DNA of 64,000 nucleotides from Rhizobium sp. 11515TR. GTDB lineage: Bacteria; Pseudomonadota; Alphaproteobacteria; Rhizobiales; Rhizobiaceae. A program made the translations under genes and the position numbers. The stretch spans positions 1,717,501-1,781,500 of the forward strand of contig NZ_CP022998.1 in NCBI RefSeq assembly GCF_002277895.1, read 5' to 3'. Every line of letters begins with the position of its first letter. Positions within the stretch are counted from its first letter, which is position 1. Below, piece by piece: positions 54,744 to 63,690 of this stretch. Below the pieces are notes generated by a model. It was not told where the DNA came from, searched no databases, and saw only the letters and a program-made list of their open reading frames with translations.

Positions 54744-54943
54744 GCCCGCACTCCTTTCCGTCGAAATTGTCTGGATTGGGGCCAAGCCCCTGATGGGACG
54801 CATGACGCGCCCTGCCGCAAAGAGGGCGCGTCATGACATGGCTGGACGTCAAGTTCAAGACGGAGAGGTGCTTTTATTTTTGCTCGCCATGGCATTCGCC
54901 GACAGTATTTCACCAGCGATGCGTTTCGGTTGATTGAAAAGGA

Positions 54944-54968
54944 ATGGGCGCCTTTCGGCGCCCGTTTT
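54944..54968 (-). terminator. Terminator-like hairpin after the RND operon
   Basis: GGGCGCC (54946-54952) pairs with GGCGCCC (54957-54963) around TTTC. Read on the minus strand it lies just after the permease stop at 54971 and is followed by ATTCCTTTT, a moderate T-rich tail. On the plus strand GTTTTCG follows, so it may work in both directions. Confidence 0.7.
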
Positions 54969-54970
54969 CG

Positions 54971-57900
54971 TCATTCCGCGGCAATCGCCGACGGCGGTTC
55001 CTTCTGGTGCGGGTCGTCGTCCTTGCGCTGGCCGAAACGACCGAGGAAGTCGCTCAGGCGGTTCATCTCAAGGAAGATGACCGGCGTGATGAACAAGGTC
55101 AGAAGCTGCGAAACCACCAAGCCGCCAACCACAGCGATACCGAGTGGCTGGCGCAGCTCGGAGCTTGCGCCGCTGCCGACCGCGATCGGCAGCGCGCCGA
55201 GCAGGGCGCAGAAGGTGGTCATCATGATCGGGCGGAAACGGCGTACGCAGGCTTCGTGGATCGCTTCCGCCGGCGACATGCCGGTACTCGAGCGCAGCGT
55301 TTCCAGCGCCACGTCGATCATCATGATCGCGTTTTTCTTGACGATACCGATCAGCATCAGCAAGCCGATGAGAGCGATGACCGACAGGTCGAAGCCGAAG
55401 AGCTTCAGGGCGAGCAGGGCGCCGAGAGCGGCGGCCGGCAAACCGGAGAGAATGGTCAGCGGGTGGATGAAGCTCTCATAGAGAACGCCGAGAACCACAT
55501 AGATCGTCAACACCGCAGCGAGGATCAGATAGGGCGTGCTGCCCTGCGATTGCTGGAATATCTGCGCCGTGCCGCCGTAGGACGTGAAGATATCCGCCGG
55601 CATGTTGATGTCCTTCTTGATCTGTTCGATCTGTGCCGTGGCGTCGCCAAGCGCTTCGCCGGCCGGCAGGTTGAAGGATACCGTGGTCGAGACGAGCTGA
55701 CCGGTCTGGTTGATGGTCACCGGACCGGTATTGCGCTCGATGTGCGCGAAGGCCGACAATGGAACCTGCTGGCCGCTCGAGGATGTCACATGGATACGCG
55801 ACAGTTTCTGGTCGTCCCAAGGCTGATTTGCATCATATTCGATGATCACGTCGTAGCTGTCGCCGGTGGACTGGATCTGTGCGGCGGCGTAGTCGCTGAA
55901 GGCCTCTTCAAGCGTGGTGCGCAGCAGGTTGTTGTTGATGCCATAGGCGGCGGCTTTCTCGGTATCGACCACGATATTGGCCTGCAGCGCATTGTATTGC
56001 GCGTCGGTGGTCACGTCGGTGAAGCGTGGATCCTTTCGCATCTCCTGCAGCATCTTGTTGGCCCACTGGTTCGTCAGATCAGCGTTGAGCGCCTGGATGA
56101 CGAGCTGATACTGGCTAGCGGTCTGGCGGCCGCCGAAACGAAGGCTTTGCTGAGGGTTGATGAAGACCTGAATGCCTGGGATTTTGGCGACGGCGGCGCG
56201 CAATTCGCGCAGCGTCTGGTCAAGCGGTTCGCGATCCTTCTTGTCCTTCAACTGGGCATAGATCGTACCGTTGTTGAGTGTCTGACGCGCGCTTGCGCCG
56301 ACAACCGACATCACGTGCTCGACGGCAGGATTCGCCTTGATTGCGGCAGCGGCCTGGTTCTGCAGGTCACGCATCGCCGGATAGGAAATATCCTGGCGGG
56401 CGCGCGTTGAAATTTGCAGCCGCCCGATGTCTTCCTGCGGGAAGAAGCTGGCTGGCAGTGTCAGGAAGAGGTAGGCCGAGAGCGCGACCGAAGCAAGGAA
56501 GCTTCCAAGCACGATATAGCGATGGCGAATACACCATTCCACGCCCTTGCCGTAGTTGACCTCGGTCCAGTTGAAGCCCTTGTTGAAGAGGCGCACCGGC
56601 AGGGGAGGGTGGCTGTGAGCGCTGGAGAGACGCGAACCGAGCATCGGCGTGACGGTCAGCGAGACGACCGCGGACGATACGATGGCGATTGCCACGACCA
56701 TCCCGAATTCGTTGAAGATACGGCCAACGACGCCGCCCATCAGCAGGATAGGGATGAACACGGCGATGAGCGAGACCGACATCGAGATAATCGTATAGCT
56801 GACTTCGGCCGCGCCCTGGATAGCCGCCTGCCGCACAGGCATGCCTTCTTCCATATGCCGTAGAATGTTCTCCAGCATGACAATGGCGTCGTCCACCACG
56901 AGGCCCACCGCGATCGTCAATCCGAGCAGCGAGATATTGTCGACGCTATAGCCGAGCACGTACATCATGCCGAAAGTTGATATCAGCGAAAGAGGCACGG
57001 CGAGGCCGGGGATAATCGTTGCTGTCACGTGGCCCGTGAACAGGTAGATGACGAGAACGACGAGACCGATGGTCAGCAGCAACGTAAACTTGACGTCCGA
57101 GATGGCCTCGCGGATTGGCTGGGCCGAGTCGTTCATAACGGTCATTTTGACGGAAGCCGGCATTTCGGCCTGCAGCTTCGGCAGCGTCTTGTTGACGGCA
57201 TCGACGACGTCGACCGTGTTGGCATCGGGCTGGCGTTGAATAGCTAGAATGATCGCTCGCTGGCCATCATACCAGCTACCGATATTCTGGTTTTCCACGC
57301 TGTCCTGCACGTCGGCGACGTCGCCGAGGTGAATTGGCTTGCCGTTGGGATTAGCAATCACAAGCGTGCGAAACTCGTCGGCGTTGACGCGCTGCGTATC
57401 CGCATTGATCGTCATGCTCTGCGCCGCGTCTTGCAACGTGCCGACCGGGACCTGGTTGTTGGCGTTGACGACGGCTGTATTGACCGTGTCGATACCGATG
57501 CCGCGATCCAGAAGCTTGTTCGGATCGACGTCGATGCGCACCGCGTAGGTCTGCGCCCCGTTTACGGTCACTTCAGCGACGCCAGGCAGTGTCGAGATCG
57601 ATGGAGAGATGATGTTCTCGGCGATATCGTCGAGCTTGCTGCGCTGCAAGGTGTCGCTTTGTACGGCGATCAGCATGACAGGCGCGTCGGCCGGATTGGT
57701 CTTCCGGTAGCTCGGCGGGGTCGTCAGGTTGTTGGGAAGTTTTCTTTGCGCGGTCGAAATCGCCGCCTGCACGTCGCCGGCGGCGGCGTCAATGTTGCGG
57801 TCGAGATTGAATTGCAGCACGATGCTGGTATTGCCAAGCGAGTTTGTCGAAGAAATTTCGCTGATGCCGGGGATCGTCTCGAACTGCTTGATCAGCGGCG

Positions 57901-58090
57901 TGGCGACCGATGTCGCCATTGTCTGTGGTGAGGCGCCTGTCAGCTGGGCCGAGACGTTGATCGTCGGGAAATCCACCTGCGGCACTGCTGCGACGGGGAT
58001 CAGCTGATAGCCGGCGAGACCGGCAAGCACCACGCCGATCGCGAGAAGCGTGGTCGCGACCGGACGCTGGATACAGAAGGTCGGGATCAT
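54971..58090 (-). CDS. RND efflux pump permease (AcrB/MdtB-like, HAE1)
   Basis: A 1039-residue inner-membrane transporter with twelve helices and two large periplasmic loops. It starts MIPTFCIQRPVATTLLAIGVVLAGLAGY, with family blocks FPTINVSAQLTGASPQTMATSVATPL, the motif GLVVDDAIVMLENILRHMEEG near residue 400 with the proton-relay Asp pair, and TVTPMLGSRL. It uses proton influx to expel drugs or other amphiphiles together with the adaptor and an outer-membrane channel, which is not encoded here. Its closeness to MdtB/MdtC-type pumps is inferred. ATG 58090-58088 overlaps the adaptor stop. Confidence 0.94.
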   Translation of the reverse strand: MIPTFCIQRPVATTLLAIGVVLAGLAGYQLIPVAAVPQVDFPTINVSAQLTGASPQTMATSVATPLIKQFETIPGISEISSTNSLGNTSIVLQFNLDRNIDAAAGDVQAAISTAQRKLPNNLTTPPSYRKTNPADAPVMLIAVQSDTLQRSKLDDIAENIISPSISTLPGVAEVTVNGAQTYAVRIDVDPNKLLDRGIGIDTVNTAVVNANNQVPVGTLQDAAQSMTINADTQRVNADEFRTLVIANPNGKPIHLGDVADVQDSVENQNIGSWYDGQRAIILAIQRQPDANTVDVVDAVNKTLPKLQAEMPASVKMTVMNDSAQPIREAISDVKFTLLLTIGLVVLVIYLFTGHVTATIIPGLAVPLSLISTFGMMYVLGYSVDNISLLGLTIAVGLVVDDAIVMLENILRHMEEGMPVRQAAIQGAAEVSYTIISMSVSLIAVFIPILLMGGVVGRIFNEFGMVVAIAIVSSAVVSLTVTPMLGSRLSSAHSHPPLPVRLFNKGFNWTEVNYGKGVEWCIRHRYIVLGSFLASVALSAYLFLTLPASFFPQEDIGRLQISTRARQDISYPAMRDLQNQAAAAIKANPAVEHVMSVVGASARQTLNNGTIYAQLKDKKDREPLDQTLRELRAAVAKIPGIQVFINPQQSLRFGGRQTASQYQLVIQALNADLTNQWANKMLQEMRKDPRFTDVTTDAQYNALQANIVVDTEKAAAYGINNNLLRTTLEEAFSDYAAAQIQSTGDSYDVIIEYDANQPWDDQKLSRIHVTSSSGQQVPLSAFAHIERNTGPVTINQTGQLVSTTVSFNLPAGEALGDATAQIEQIKKDINMPADIFTSYGGTAQIFQQSQGSTPYLILAAVLTIYVVLGVLYESFIHPLTILSGLPAAALGALLALKLFGFDLSVIALIGLLMLIGIVKKNAIMMIDVALETLRSSTGMSPAEAIHEACVRRFRPIMMTTFCALLGALPIAVGSGASSELRQPLGIAVVGGLVVSQLLTLFITPVIFLEMNRLSDFLGRFGQRKDDDPHQKEPPSAIAAE

Positions 58091-59319
58091 TGTTGCGCTC
58101 CAACTGCGATGGTTTCGGTTTTTCCATCATCGGCCGAAGCGACCTTCTCGTTTGGATTGTCGCTAAACTGTTCCTTGACTTCGGTGCCGTTGTTCAGTTG
58201 CGACTGGCCTTCGACAACGACATGATCGCCGACCGAAAGGCCTGTGGCGACGGCTGTGCGACCGCCATTGGCGCGAGCAATTGTCACCGGCGTAATCTTG
58301 ACCTTGTTGTCCTTCACCACAAAAGCGATATAGCCGTCCGGCCCCGGGCTGACGGCCACGGTCGGGACGACGATAAGCTGCTCGTTGTCGGCGAAGTGAA
58401 CCATGACATTCGCGGAGCGTCCCGGCCACAAGGCACCGTTGGCGTTTTCGAAGGTTGCCTTCACGGCAATCGTTCCGGAAGCCTGGTCGACTGTGTTGTC
58501 GTAAAAGGTGATCGTTCCGGTGCGAGGCTTGCCCTGTGCGGAACGGGGAACGGTGGTGACGTGGACGGGACCCGCGGCCAGCTGTTCCTGCAGTTCCCGC
58601 AGATTGTTTTCCTGCATAGTAAACTTGATATATGCCGGATCATATTTGCTGATCGTCACGATTGGCGTGCCGGCGCTGACATAAGCACCCAGGCTCAATT
58701 GAACATCGCCAAGCCGGCCATCATAGGGTGCCCGTATGTCGGTATTTCCGAGCAGGACCTGATCGGAGGCAAGCTGTGCCTGGTCCGCGCTGAGCGTCGC
58801 AATGGCGGAGTCGCGGGTCGCACGCGCTTCATCGGCAGTCGCCTGAGTGCCGGCGCTGCTCGTAAGCAAGCTATTGGCACGGGTCAGCGCGGTTTCCGCC
58901 TGGGCAAGGTTTGCCTGGTCTTTCGCAATGTTCGCCTGGTCCTTGTTGACGGCAGCCTGCGCCGTGCGCGGATCAAGCTTTGCGATCAGGTCGCCGGCTT
59001 TGACCGTCGCACCGTCTTTTACCGCGATCTGGGTGATCAGCCCGGCTTCCTGTGCGGCAATCGTCGTTGAATCGATCGGCACGACCCAGCCGGTCGCGGG
59101 AACGTCCATGGGGAGCGAAGTTTTGACGGCAGCAACGGTCTTTACCGCGATTGGGCCGGCCTGACGCTTGCCGCCGGCCTGCGCCGCCTTGCCGGCATCT
59201 TTGGTTTCTGCAGAGGCTTGATCGACAAATGCGGAAAGGAAAGGAATACGGTCGCGATAGCCCCATACGGCAAGGGCTGCGACGACAAGAAGGCCGAGGG
59301 GAAGCCAGAATTTTTTCAT
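58087..59319 (-). CDS. RND efflux pump periplasmic adaptor (membrane fusion protein)
   Basis: A 410-residue adaptor with a single N-terminal membrane anchor (KKFWLPLGLLVVAALAVWGY). The lipoyl domain (TVAAVKTSLPMDVPATGWVVPIDSTTIAAQEAGLI and VKDGATVKAGDLIAKLDPRTAQAAV), a coiled-coil hairpin (NKDQANIAKDQANLAQAETAL), and the beta-barrel (GTITFYDNTVDQASGTIAVKATFEN) are present in order. It joins the permease to an outer-membrane channel. ATG 59319-59317 begins the anchor, though no clear ribosome binding site precedes it; an ATG at 59388 is the alternative. It overlaps the permease gene by four bases. Confidence 0.93.
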   Translation of the reverse strand: MKKFWLPLGLLVVAALAVWGYRDRIPFLSAFVDQASAETKDAGKAAQAGGKRQAGPIAVKTVAAVKTSLPMDVPATGWVVPIDSTTIAAQEAGLITQIAVKDGATVKAGDLIAKLDPRTAQAAVNKDQANIAKDQANLAQAETALTRANSLLTSSAGTQATADEARATRDSAIATLSADQAQLASDQVLLGNTDIRAPYDGRLGDVQLSLGAYVSAGTPIVTISKYDPAYIKFTMQENNLRELQEQLAAGPVHVTTVPRSAQGKPRTGTITFYDNTVDQASGTIAVKATFENANGALWPGRSANVMVHFADNEQLIVVPTVAVSPGPDGYIAFVVKDNKVKITPVTIARANGGRTAVATGLSVGDHVVVEGQSQLNNGTEVKEQFSDNPNEKVASADDGKTETIAVGAQQ

Positions 59320-59518
59320 ACTTAAAGAACCGGTCGGGGCTTGTTGCAGGAAGCGCAGTGACGTTGAAGTGTATTTATTGCGCCGCACAACAAAGACGAG
59401 CTTGGCCGCAATCCATACATCGCTGTTACCGCTAACGTTCGGTAATTCTGTCCCTTTAACGCGAATTCATGAACGCTGATGCTGTGGAATCTACCACAAT
59501 TCCGGACGACGAAAAATT

Positions 59519-59535
59519 AAAGCTTGGAAAGCTTT
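59519..59535. promoter_or_regulatory. Inverted repeat upstream of the RND operon
   Basis: AAAGCTT (59519-59525) and AAGCTTT (59529-59535) form a perfect inverted repeat with spacer GGA, about 200 bases before the adaptor start. It may be an operator for an unlinked repressor. No regulator gene is adjacent to the pump genes. Confidence 0.3.
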
Positions 59536-59744
59536 GGAATTGTTTCTGTTTGTGCGGTGCAGCAAACAGTCAAATGACTATTTTTTGATTGCCGTTATGT
59601 AATAATCGGTCGGCAAAACAGCTTCAGGCGGTATTTATAGTGTGGAGATGTGCTGCAGCGTGCATAGGAGCGTTGCTGCAGCTCACGGAATTGTGTTGTC
59701 AGGCCCTGTTGCAAGGGCCTGCATTCTGTTTGCCGGTGGCGACC
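59536..59744. other. Rest of the 425-base gap between RND adaptor and SDR genes
   Basis: Genes on both sides run on the minus strand. The gap holds the RND promoter, the inverted repeat at 59519-59535 and a terminator-like stem (CAGGCCCT at 59700-59707 with AGGGCCTG at 59714-59721) after the SDR gene. GCTGCAGC also occurs twice around 59652-59693. No gene seen. Confidence 0.4.
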
Positions 59745-60533
59745 TCAAAGGGAGCGAGCAGCTCCCCCATCGCAGCGGACCATGGTGCCCGTCACGTAGC
59801 TCGCCGGTTGGCTGCAAAGGAAGGCGGCGGTGGCGGCGAATTCCTCGACACGGCCGTAGCGGCCGGCGGGGATGCGCTGTTGACGCTCGGCGCTGACATC
59901 TTCGAGGCTCCTGCCTCCGCGCTTGGCTGTGGCGGTATCGAGCTCGGCTAGCCGATCTGTCGCAATGCTGCCCGGCAGCAGCATGTTGACCGTGATGCCA
60001 TGCGCAGCCACTTCGCTGGCCAGCGTCTTGCTCCAGCCGGCAAGCGCCGGGCGCAGCGTGTTGGAAAGCGCGAGATTGGGAATGGGCTCGACGACACCGG
60101 AGGAGGCGACGGTGAGAATACGTCCCCAGCCTTGTGCCTTCATGCCTGGTAAGAGCGCAGTGGTCAGGGTGATGATCCGGGACACCATGGAGATGAAATA
60201 GGTCTCCAGCCGGTCGGCGGTCATATCTTCCGTCGTGCCGGGCGTCGGTCCGCCGCTGTTGTTGACGAGAATATCGATGCCGCCAAGCTTCTCTATGGCT
60301 GCCTTGGTGACCACATCCACGAAGTTCTCGTCATTGAGGTCCGCCCAGATCCAATCCGCCCGACCCTTGCCCTCGGCATTGATGGCCTTGCAATTGTTCT
60401 CGAGCCTTTCGCCGCTTCGGCCACAGAGCAGGACGTTCGCGCCCTCGCGGGCGAGCGCCACTGCGATGCCATGGCCCAGCCCCTTCGACGAGGCGAGCAC
60501 CAGCGCGCGTTTTTCGCCAATACCAAGATCCAT
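59745..60533 (-). CDS. Short-chain dehydrogenase/reductase (SDR), atypical active site
   Basis: A 262-residue Rossmann-fold protein with the cofactor motif ASSKGLGHGIA (residues 14-24), NNSGG at 91-95 (usual NNAG) and Ser144/145 in TVASSGVV. Where the classic YxxxK would lie, 13 residues after the Ser, the sequence is SNTLR (157-161), so Tyr and Lys are replaced by Ser and Arg. The C-terminal VTGTMVRCDGGAARSL is normal for SDRs. A known SDR subgroup shares such an LSN(x)xR pattern, so it need not be inactive. Substrate unknown. AAGGGTAATCAAG precedes ATG 60533-60531. Confidence 0.88.
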   Translation of the reverse strand: MDLGIGEKRALVLASSKGLGHGIAVALAREGANVLLCGRSGERLENNCKAINAEGKGRADWIWADLNDENFVDVVTKAAIEKLGGIDILVNNSGGPTPGTTEDMTADRLETYFISMVSRIITLTTALLPGMKAQGWGRILTVASSGVVEPIPNLALSNTLRPALAGWSKTLASEVAAHGITVNMLLPGSIATDRLAELDTATAKRGGRSLEDVSAERQQRIPAGRYGRVEEFAATAAFLCSQPASYVTGTMVRCDGGAARSL

Positions 60534-60825
60534 CTTGATTACCCTTCATGCTATTCGGATTGTTTGATCGGCATTTATAGAGGGCCATCCGGCGACTATG
60601 GAAGGTGCGCTTCACAACTGACGGCAAATACCATCAGAATATTGACGTTAACGTAAGGGTCATTTAACTTGTTTTACGTGTTGGGCAAATTGGGGGATTG
60701 CCTGTCGCTTCCCGGCTCGACAATCCCCTCCCATTTTGACAAGAGATAACCGAAACGGGGAAGACGCCCAAGGGGATAAGGCCGTGGTCCGAGATTATCG
60801 GAAGCTGGCCAAGCGGAGAAGATGA

Positions 60826-62490
60826 ATGACTGACGCGAACGAGCTGCCGGAACGCGAGAGCATGGAATTCGACGTTGTGATTGTCGGCGCAGGTCCCGCG
60901 GGCCTGTCGGCGGCGATCCGGCTGAAGCAGATCAATCCGGATCTGACCGTCGTCGTGCTCGAGAAGGGGGCCGAGGTTGGCGCGCATATCCTGTCGGGCG
61001 CCGTCGTCGATCCGATCGGCATCGACCGCCTGCTGCCGGGCTGGCGTGACGAGGAAGGGCATCCCTTCAAGACCAAAGTCACGAGCGACCACTTCCTGTT
61101 CCTCGGCCCCGCCGGCTCCATCCGCCTGCCGAATTTCCTGATGCCGCCGCTGATGAACAATCACGGCAACTATATCGTCTCGCTCGGCAATGTCTGTCGC
61201 TGGCTGGCCGAGAAGGCCGAAGCCCTCGGCGTCGAGATCTATCCCGGCTTTGCCGCGACTGAAGTGCTCTATAATGACGAGGGCGCCGTCATCGGCGTCG
61301 CGACCGGCGACATGGGCATCGAGAAGAACGGCGAACCCGGCCCGAATTATACCCGCGGCATGGCGCTGCTCGGCAAATATGTGCTGATCGGCGAGGGCGT
61401 GCGCGGCTCGCTCGCAAAGCAGCTCATTGCCAAGTTCGATCTGTCGCGCGATAGCGACGTTCCGAAGTTCGGCATCGGCATCAAGGAGCTCTGGGAGGTC
61501 AAGCCCGAAAACCACAAGAAGGGTCTCGTGCAGCACTCCTTCGGCTGGCCTCTCGGCATGAAGACGGGCGGCGGTTCCTTCCTCTATCATCTGGAAGACA
61601 ATCTGGTCGCCGTCGGCTTCGTCGTGCACCTGAACTACAAGAACCCCTATCTCTACCCCTTCGAGGAATTCCAGCGCTTCAAGACGCATCCGGCGATCCG
61701 CGGCACTTTCGAAGGTGGCAAGCGCATTTCCTATGGCGCCCGCGCCATCACCGAGGGCGGATATCAGTCGGTGCCGAAGCTGACTTTCCCGGGCGGCGCG
61801 CTGATCGGCTGCTCCGCCGGCTTCGTCAACGTGCCCCGCATCAAGGGCAGCCACAATGCAGTGCTGTCAGGCATGCTGACTGCAGACAGGATCGCCGAGG
61901 CGATCGCGGCCGGCCGCGGTAATGACGAAGTGATCGAGATCGAGAACGAATGGCGCTCTTCGGATATCGGCAAGGATCTGAAGCGTGTCCGGAACGTCAA
62001 ACCGCTTTGGTCGAAGTTCGGCACGGCGATCGGCGTGGCGCTCGGCGGCCTCGACATGTGGACGAACCAGCTATTCGGCTTCTCGTTCTTTGGCACGCTG
62101 AAGCATGGCAAGACGGATGCCGCCTCGCTGGAGCCGGCCGCCCAGCATCAGAAGATCGACTATCCGAAGCCGGATGGCGTCCTGACCTTCGACCGTCTTT
62201 CCTCAGTGTTCCTGTCGAACACCAACCACGAGGAAGATCAACCGGTGCATCTGCAGGTCAGGGATATGGCACTGCAGGTGTCGTCGGAACATGATGTCTT
62301 TGCTGGTCCATCGACACGCTACTGTCCGGCCGGCGTCTATGAATGGGTCGAGAAGGATGGCAAGGATACCTTCGTCATCAACGCCCAGAACTGCGTCCAC
62401 TGCAAGACCTGCGACATCAAGGACCCCAACCAGAACATCAACTGGGTGCCGCCGCAGGGGGGCGAAGGACCGGTCTATCCGAATATGTGA
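60826..62490 (+). CDS. Electron transfer flavoprotein-ubiquinone oxidoreductase
   Basis: A 554-residue membrane-associated flavoprotein that passes electrons from ETF to ubiquinone in fatty-acid and amino-acid breakdown. The FAD motif is VIVGAGPAGLSAAIRL near residues 18-33; the central ubiquinone-binding region includes GWPLGMKTGGGSFLYHLEDN; the C-terminal 4Fe-4S domain has cysteines in YCPAGVYEW and NCVHCKTCDIKDP. GGAGA precedes ATG 60826. The length matches mitochondrial-type ETF-QO. No etfAB genes are adjacent in the window. Confidence 0.95.
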   Translation: MTDANELPERESMEFDVVIVGAGPAGLSAAIRLKQINPDLTVVVLEKGAEVGAHILSGAVVDPIGIDRLLPGWRDEEGHPFKTKVTSDHFLFLGPAGSIRLPNFLMPPLMNNHGNYIVSLGNVCRWLAEKAEALGVEIYPGFAATEVLYNDEGAVIGVATGDMGIEKNGEPGPNYTRGMALLGKYVLIGEGVRGSLAKQLIAKFDLSRDSDVPKFGIGIKELWEVKPENHKKGLVQHSFGWPLGMKTGGGSFLYHLEDNLVAVGFVVHLNYKNPYLYPFEEFQRFKTHPAIRGTFEGGKRISYGARAITEGGYQSVPKLTFPGGALIGCSAGFVNVPRIKGSHNAVLSGMLTADRIAEAIAAGRGNDEVIEIENEWRSSDIGKDLKRVRNVKPLWSKFGTAIGVALGGLDMWTNQLFGFSFFGTLKHGKTDAASLEPAAQHQKIDYPKPDGVLTFDRLSSVFLSNTNHEEDQPVHLQVRDMALQVSSEHDVFAGPSTRYCPAGVYEWVEKDGKDTFVINAQNCVHCKTCDIKDPNQNINWVPPQGGEGPVYPNM

Positions 62491-62496
62491 GATGCG

Positions 62497-63024
62497 ATGA
62501 CGGAGATCGAACAAGGCGCATGGACGATCCGTTCGGCCAGGGCCGACGAACTGCATCTGCTCGCCGCCATCGAGATCGATGCCTTCTGGGCTCTGCATGA
62601 GGCCGGCGCGGTCGCTTGCGAGCCGACGTCGCTGCCGCTTGACGTGTTGGAGCAATCCCTTGCGAAAGGCTTGCTGTTCGTTGCCGTCGACGGCATGGAT
62701 CAGCCATTCGGTTTCGTGGCCGGCCTTCTCAAAGATGGCTCGGTCCATATCGCCGAACTCGATGTGGTCAGGCGTTGGCAGAAGCGAGGCGTCGGGCGCC
62801 GGCTGATGGAGACTGCGATTGAAGCGGCCAGACTTCAAGGTGCTGAGGGTGTAACGCTCACGACAGACCGGCAGGTGGCTTTCAACGCGCCATTCTATAC
62901 CTCAGTGGGGTTTCAAATCCTCGATGACGGAGAAAGGTCGGCCGCCCTCACGCAAATCCTGGAGAATGAATTGGCCCACGGCGCCGATCCGGCCAGACGT
63001 GTAGCCATGGCGCTGCGCTTCTGA
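62497..63024 (+). CDS. GNAT family N-acetyltransferase
   Basis: A 175-residue acetyltransferase. The acetyl-CoA motif is VVRRWQKRGVGRRLMETAIEAARLQG near residues 88-113 (Q/R-x-x-G-x-G/A type), followed by LTTDRQVAFNAPFYTSVGFQIL. Substrate unknown. It begins six bases after the ETF-QO stop, so it is probably cotranscribed. Its 3' end meets the convergent vapC one base away. Confidence 0.88.
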   Translation: MTEIEQGAWTIRSARADELHLLAAIEIDAFWALHEAGAVACEPTSLPLDVLEQSLAKGLLFVAVDGMDQPFGFVAGLLKDGSVHIAELDVVRRWQKRGVGRRLMETAIEAARLQGAEGVTLTTDRQVAFNAPFYTSVGFQILDDGERSAALTQILENELAHGADPARRVAMALRF

Positions 63025-63025
63025 A

Positions 63026-63394
63026 TTATAGCGGCGCGGCAATTCCGAGGTTTTCGGCGACACGTTGCAGCCGCCGCTTGTCTCGCGTCCAGAGATAGGT
63101 TCCAGGCGCCAGTATTGTCGCGGCCGCGAGATGAGCATCGATATAGCCGATTCCCGCACCCTGCAGTTTGTTGCTTCGGATGAAATAAAGCACGTCCTCA
63201 TCCGAGGTTCTCGCAATCGGGGGCAGTCGGCGGAGGCTTCCCATTATGAGATCATATTGCCGCAGATTTCCAAGGCCGATCTCACCGACGACGAAAGGAT
63301 GAACGACGACCTGCTTTTGCTCCAGCAGAGATTGGAGCCGCGCCTCCGGCTTATGAAAGTGATCGATCCAGATCGACGTATCGACCAGGATCAT
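63026..63394 (-). CDS. vapC: VapC-type PIN-domain ribonuclease toxin
   Basis: A 122-residue PIN domain. The acidic metal-binding residues are Asp5 (MILVDTSIWIDH), Glu38 (FVVGEIGLGNL), Asp86 (GYIDAHLAAA) and Asp105 (LWTRDKRRL), all conserved. VapC toxins cleave tRNA or rRNA when freed from the antitoxin. The ATG overlaps the antitoxin stop as ATGA, giving tight coupling. The pair may be mobile or core; nothing here decides that. Confidence 0.92.
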   Translation of the reverse strand: MILVDTSIWIDHFHKPEARLQSLLEQKQVVVHPFVVGEIGLGNLRQYDLIMGSLRRLPPIARTSDEDVLYFIRSNKLQGAGIGYIDAHLAAATILAPGTYLWTRDKRRLQRVAENLGIAAPL

Positions 63395-63588
63395 TCGACG
63401 CCAAACTGGCGACGAGGGGGAGCTGTGATATTCGGTTCGGTGCCGCCGAGACGTATCAGGGTTTTGGCGGCTTCCCGTTCCACAAGCGCTTTCAACGCTT
63501 CACGCAGGATCGCCGAGGTCTCGGCGAGACCGGTAACCTCGCGTGCATCCGCAAGCAACTTATCGTCGATGGCTACGGTGGTGCGCAT
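63391..63588 (-). CDS. vapB: VapB-type antitoxin
   Basis: A 65-residue antitoxin with the type II VapB N-terminus MRTTVAIDDKLLADAREVTGLAETSAILREALKALVEREA, a ribbon-helix-helix DNA-binding fold, and a short C-terminal tail (PNITAPPRRQFGVE) expected to wrap the toxin. ATG 63588-63586 follows GGAGATATCA; an upstream in-frame start at 63618 is less likely. It precedes vapC with a four-base overlap and should repress the operon. Confidence 0.9.
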   Translation of the reverse strand: MRTTVAIDDKLLADAREVTGLAETSAILREALKALVEREAAKTLIRLGGTEPNITAPPRRQFGVE

Positions 63589-63690
63589 TGATATCTCCGT
63601 TGTCATCAAAACTAGCATCAGATGATGTCGCTTTCAATGCCGAAGGCTGCACATGGCAGCCCTCGATCCATTGTCTTGCAGATGATGCGT

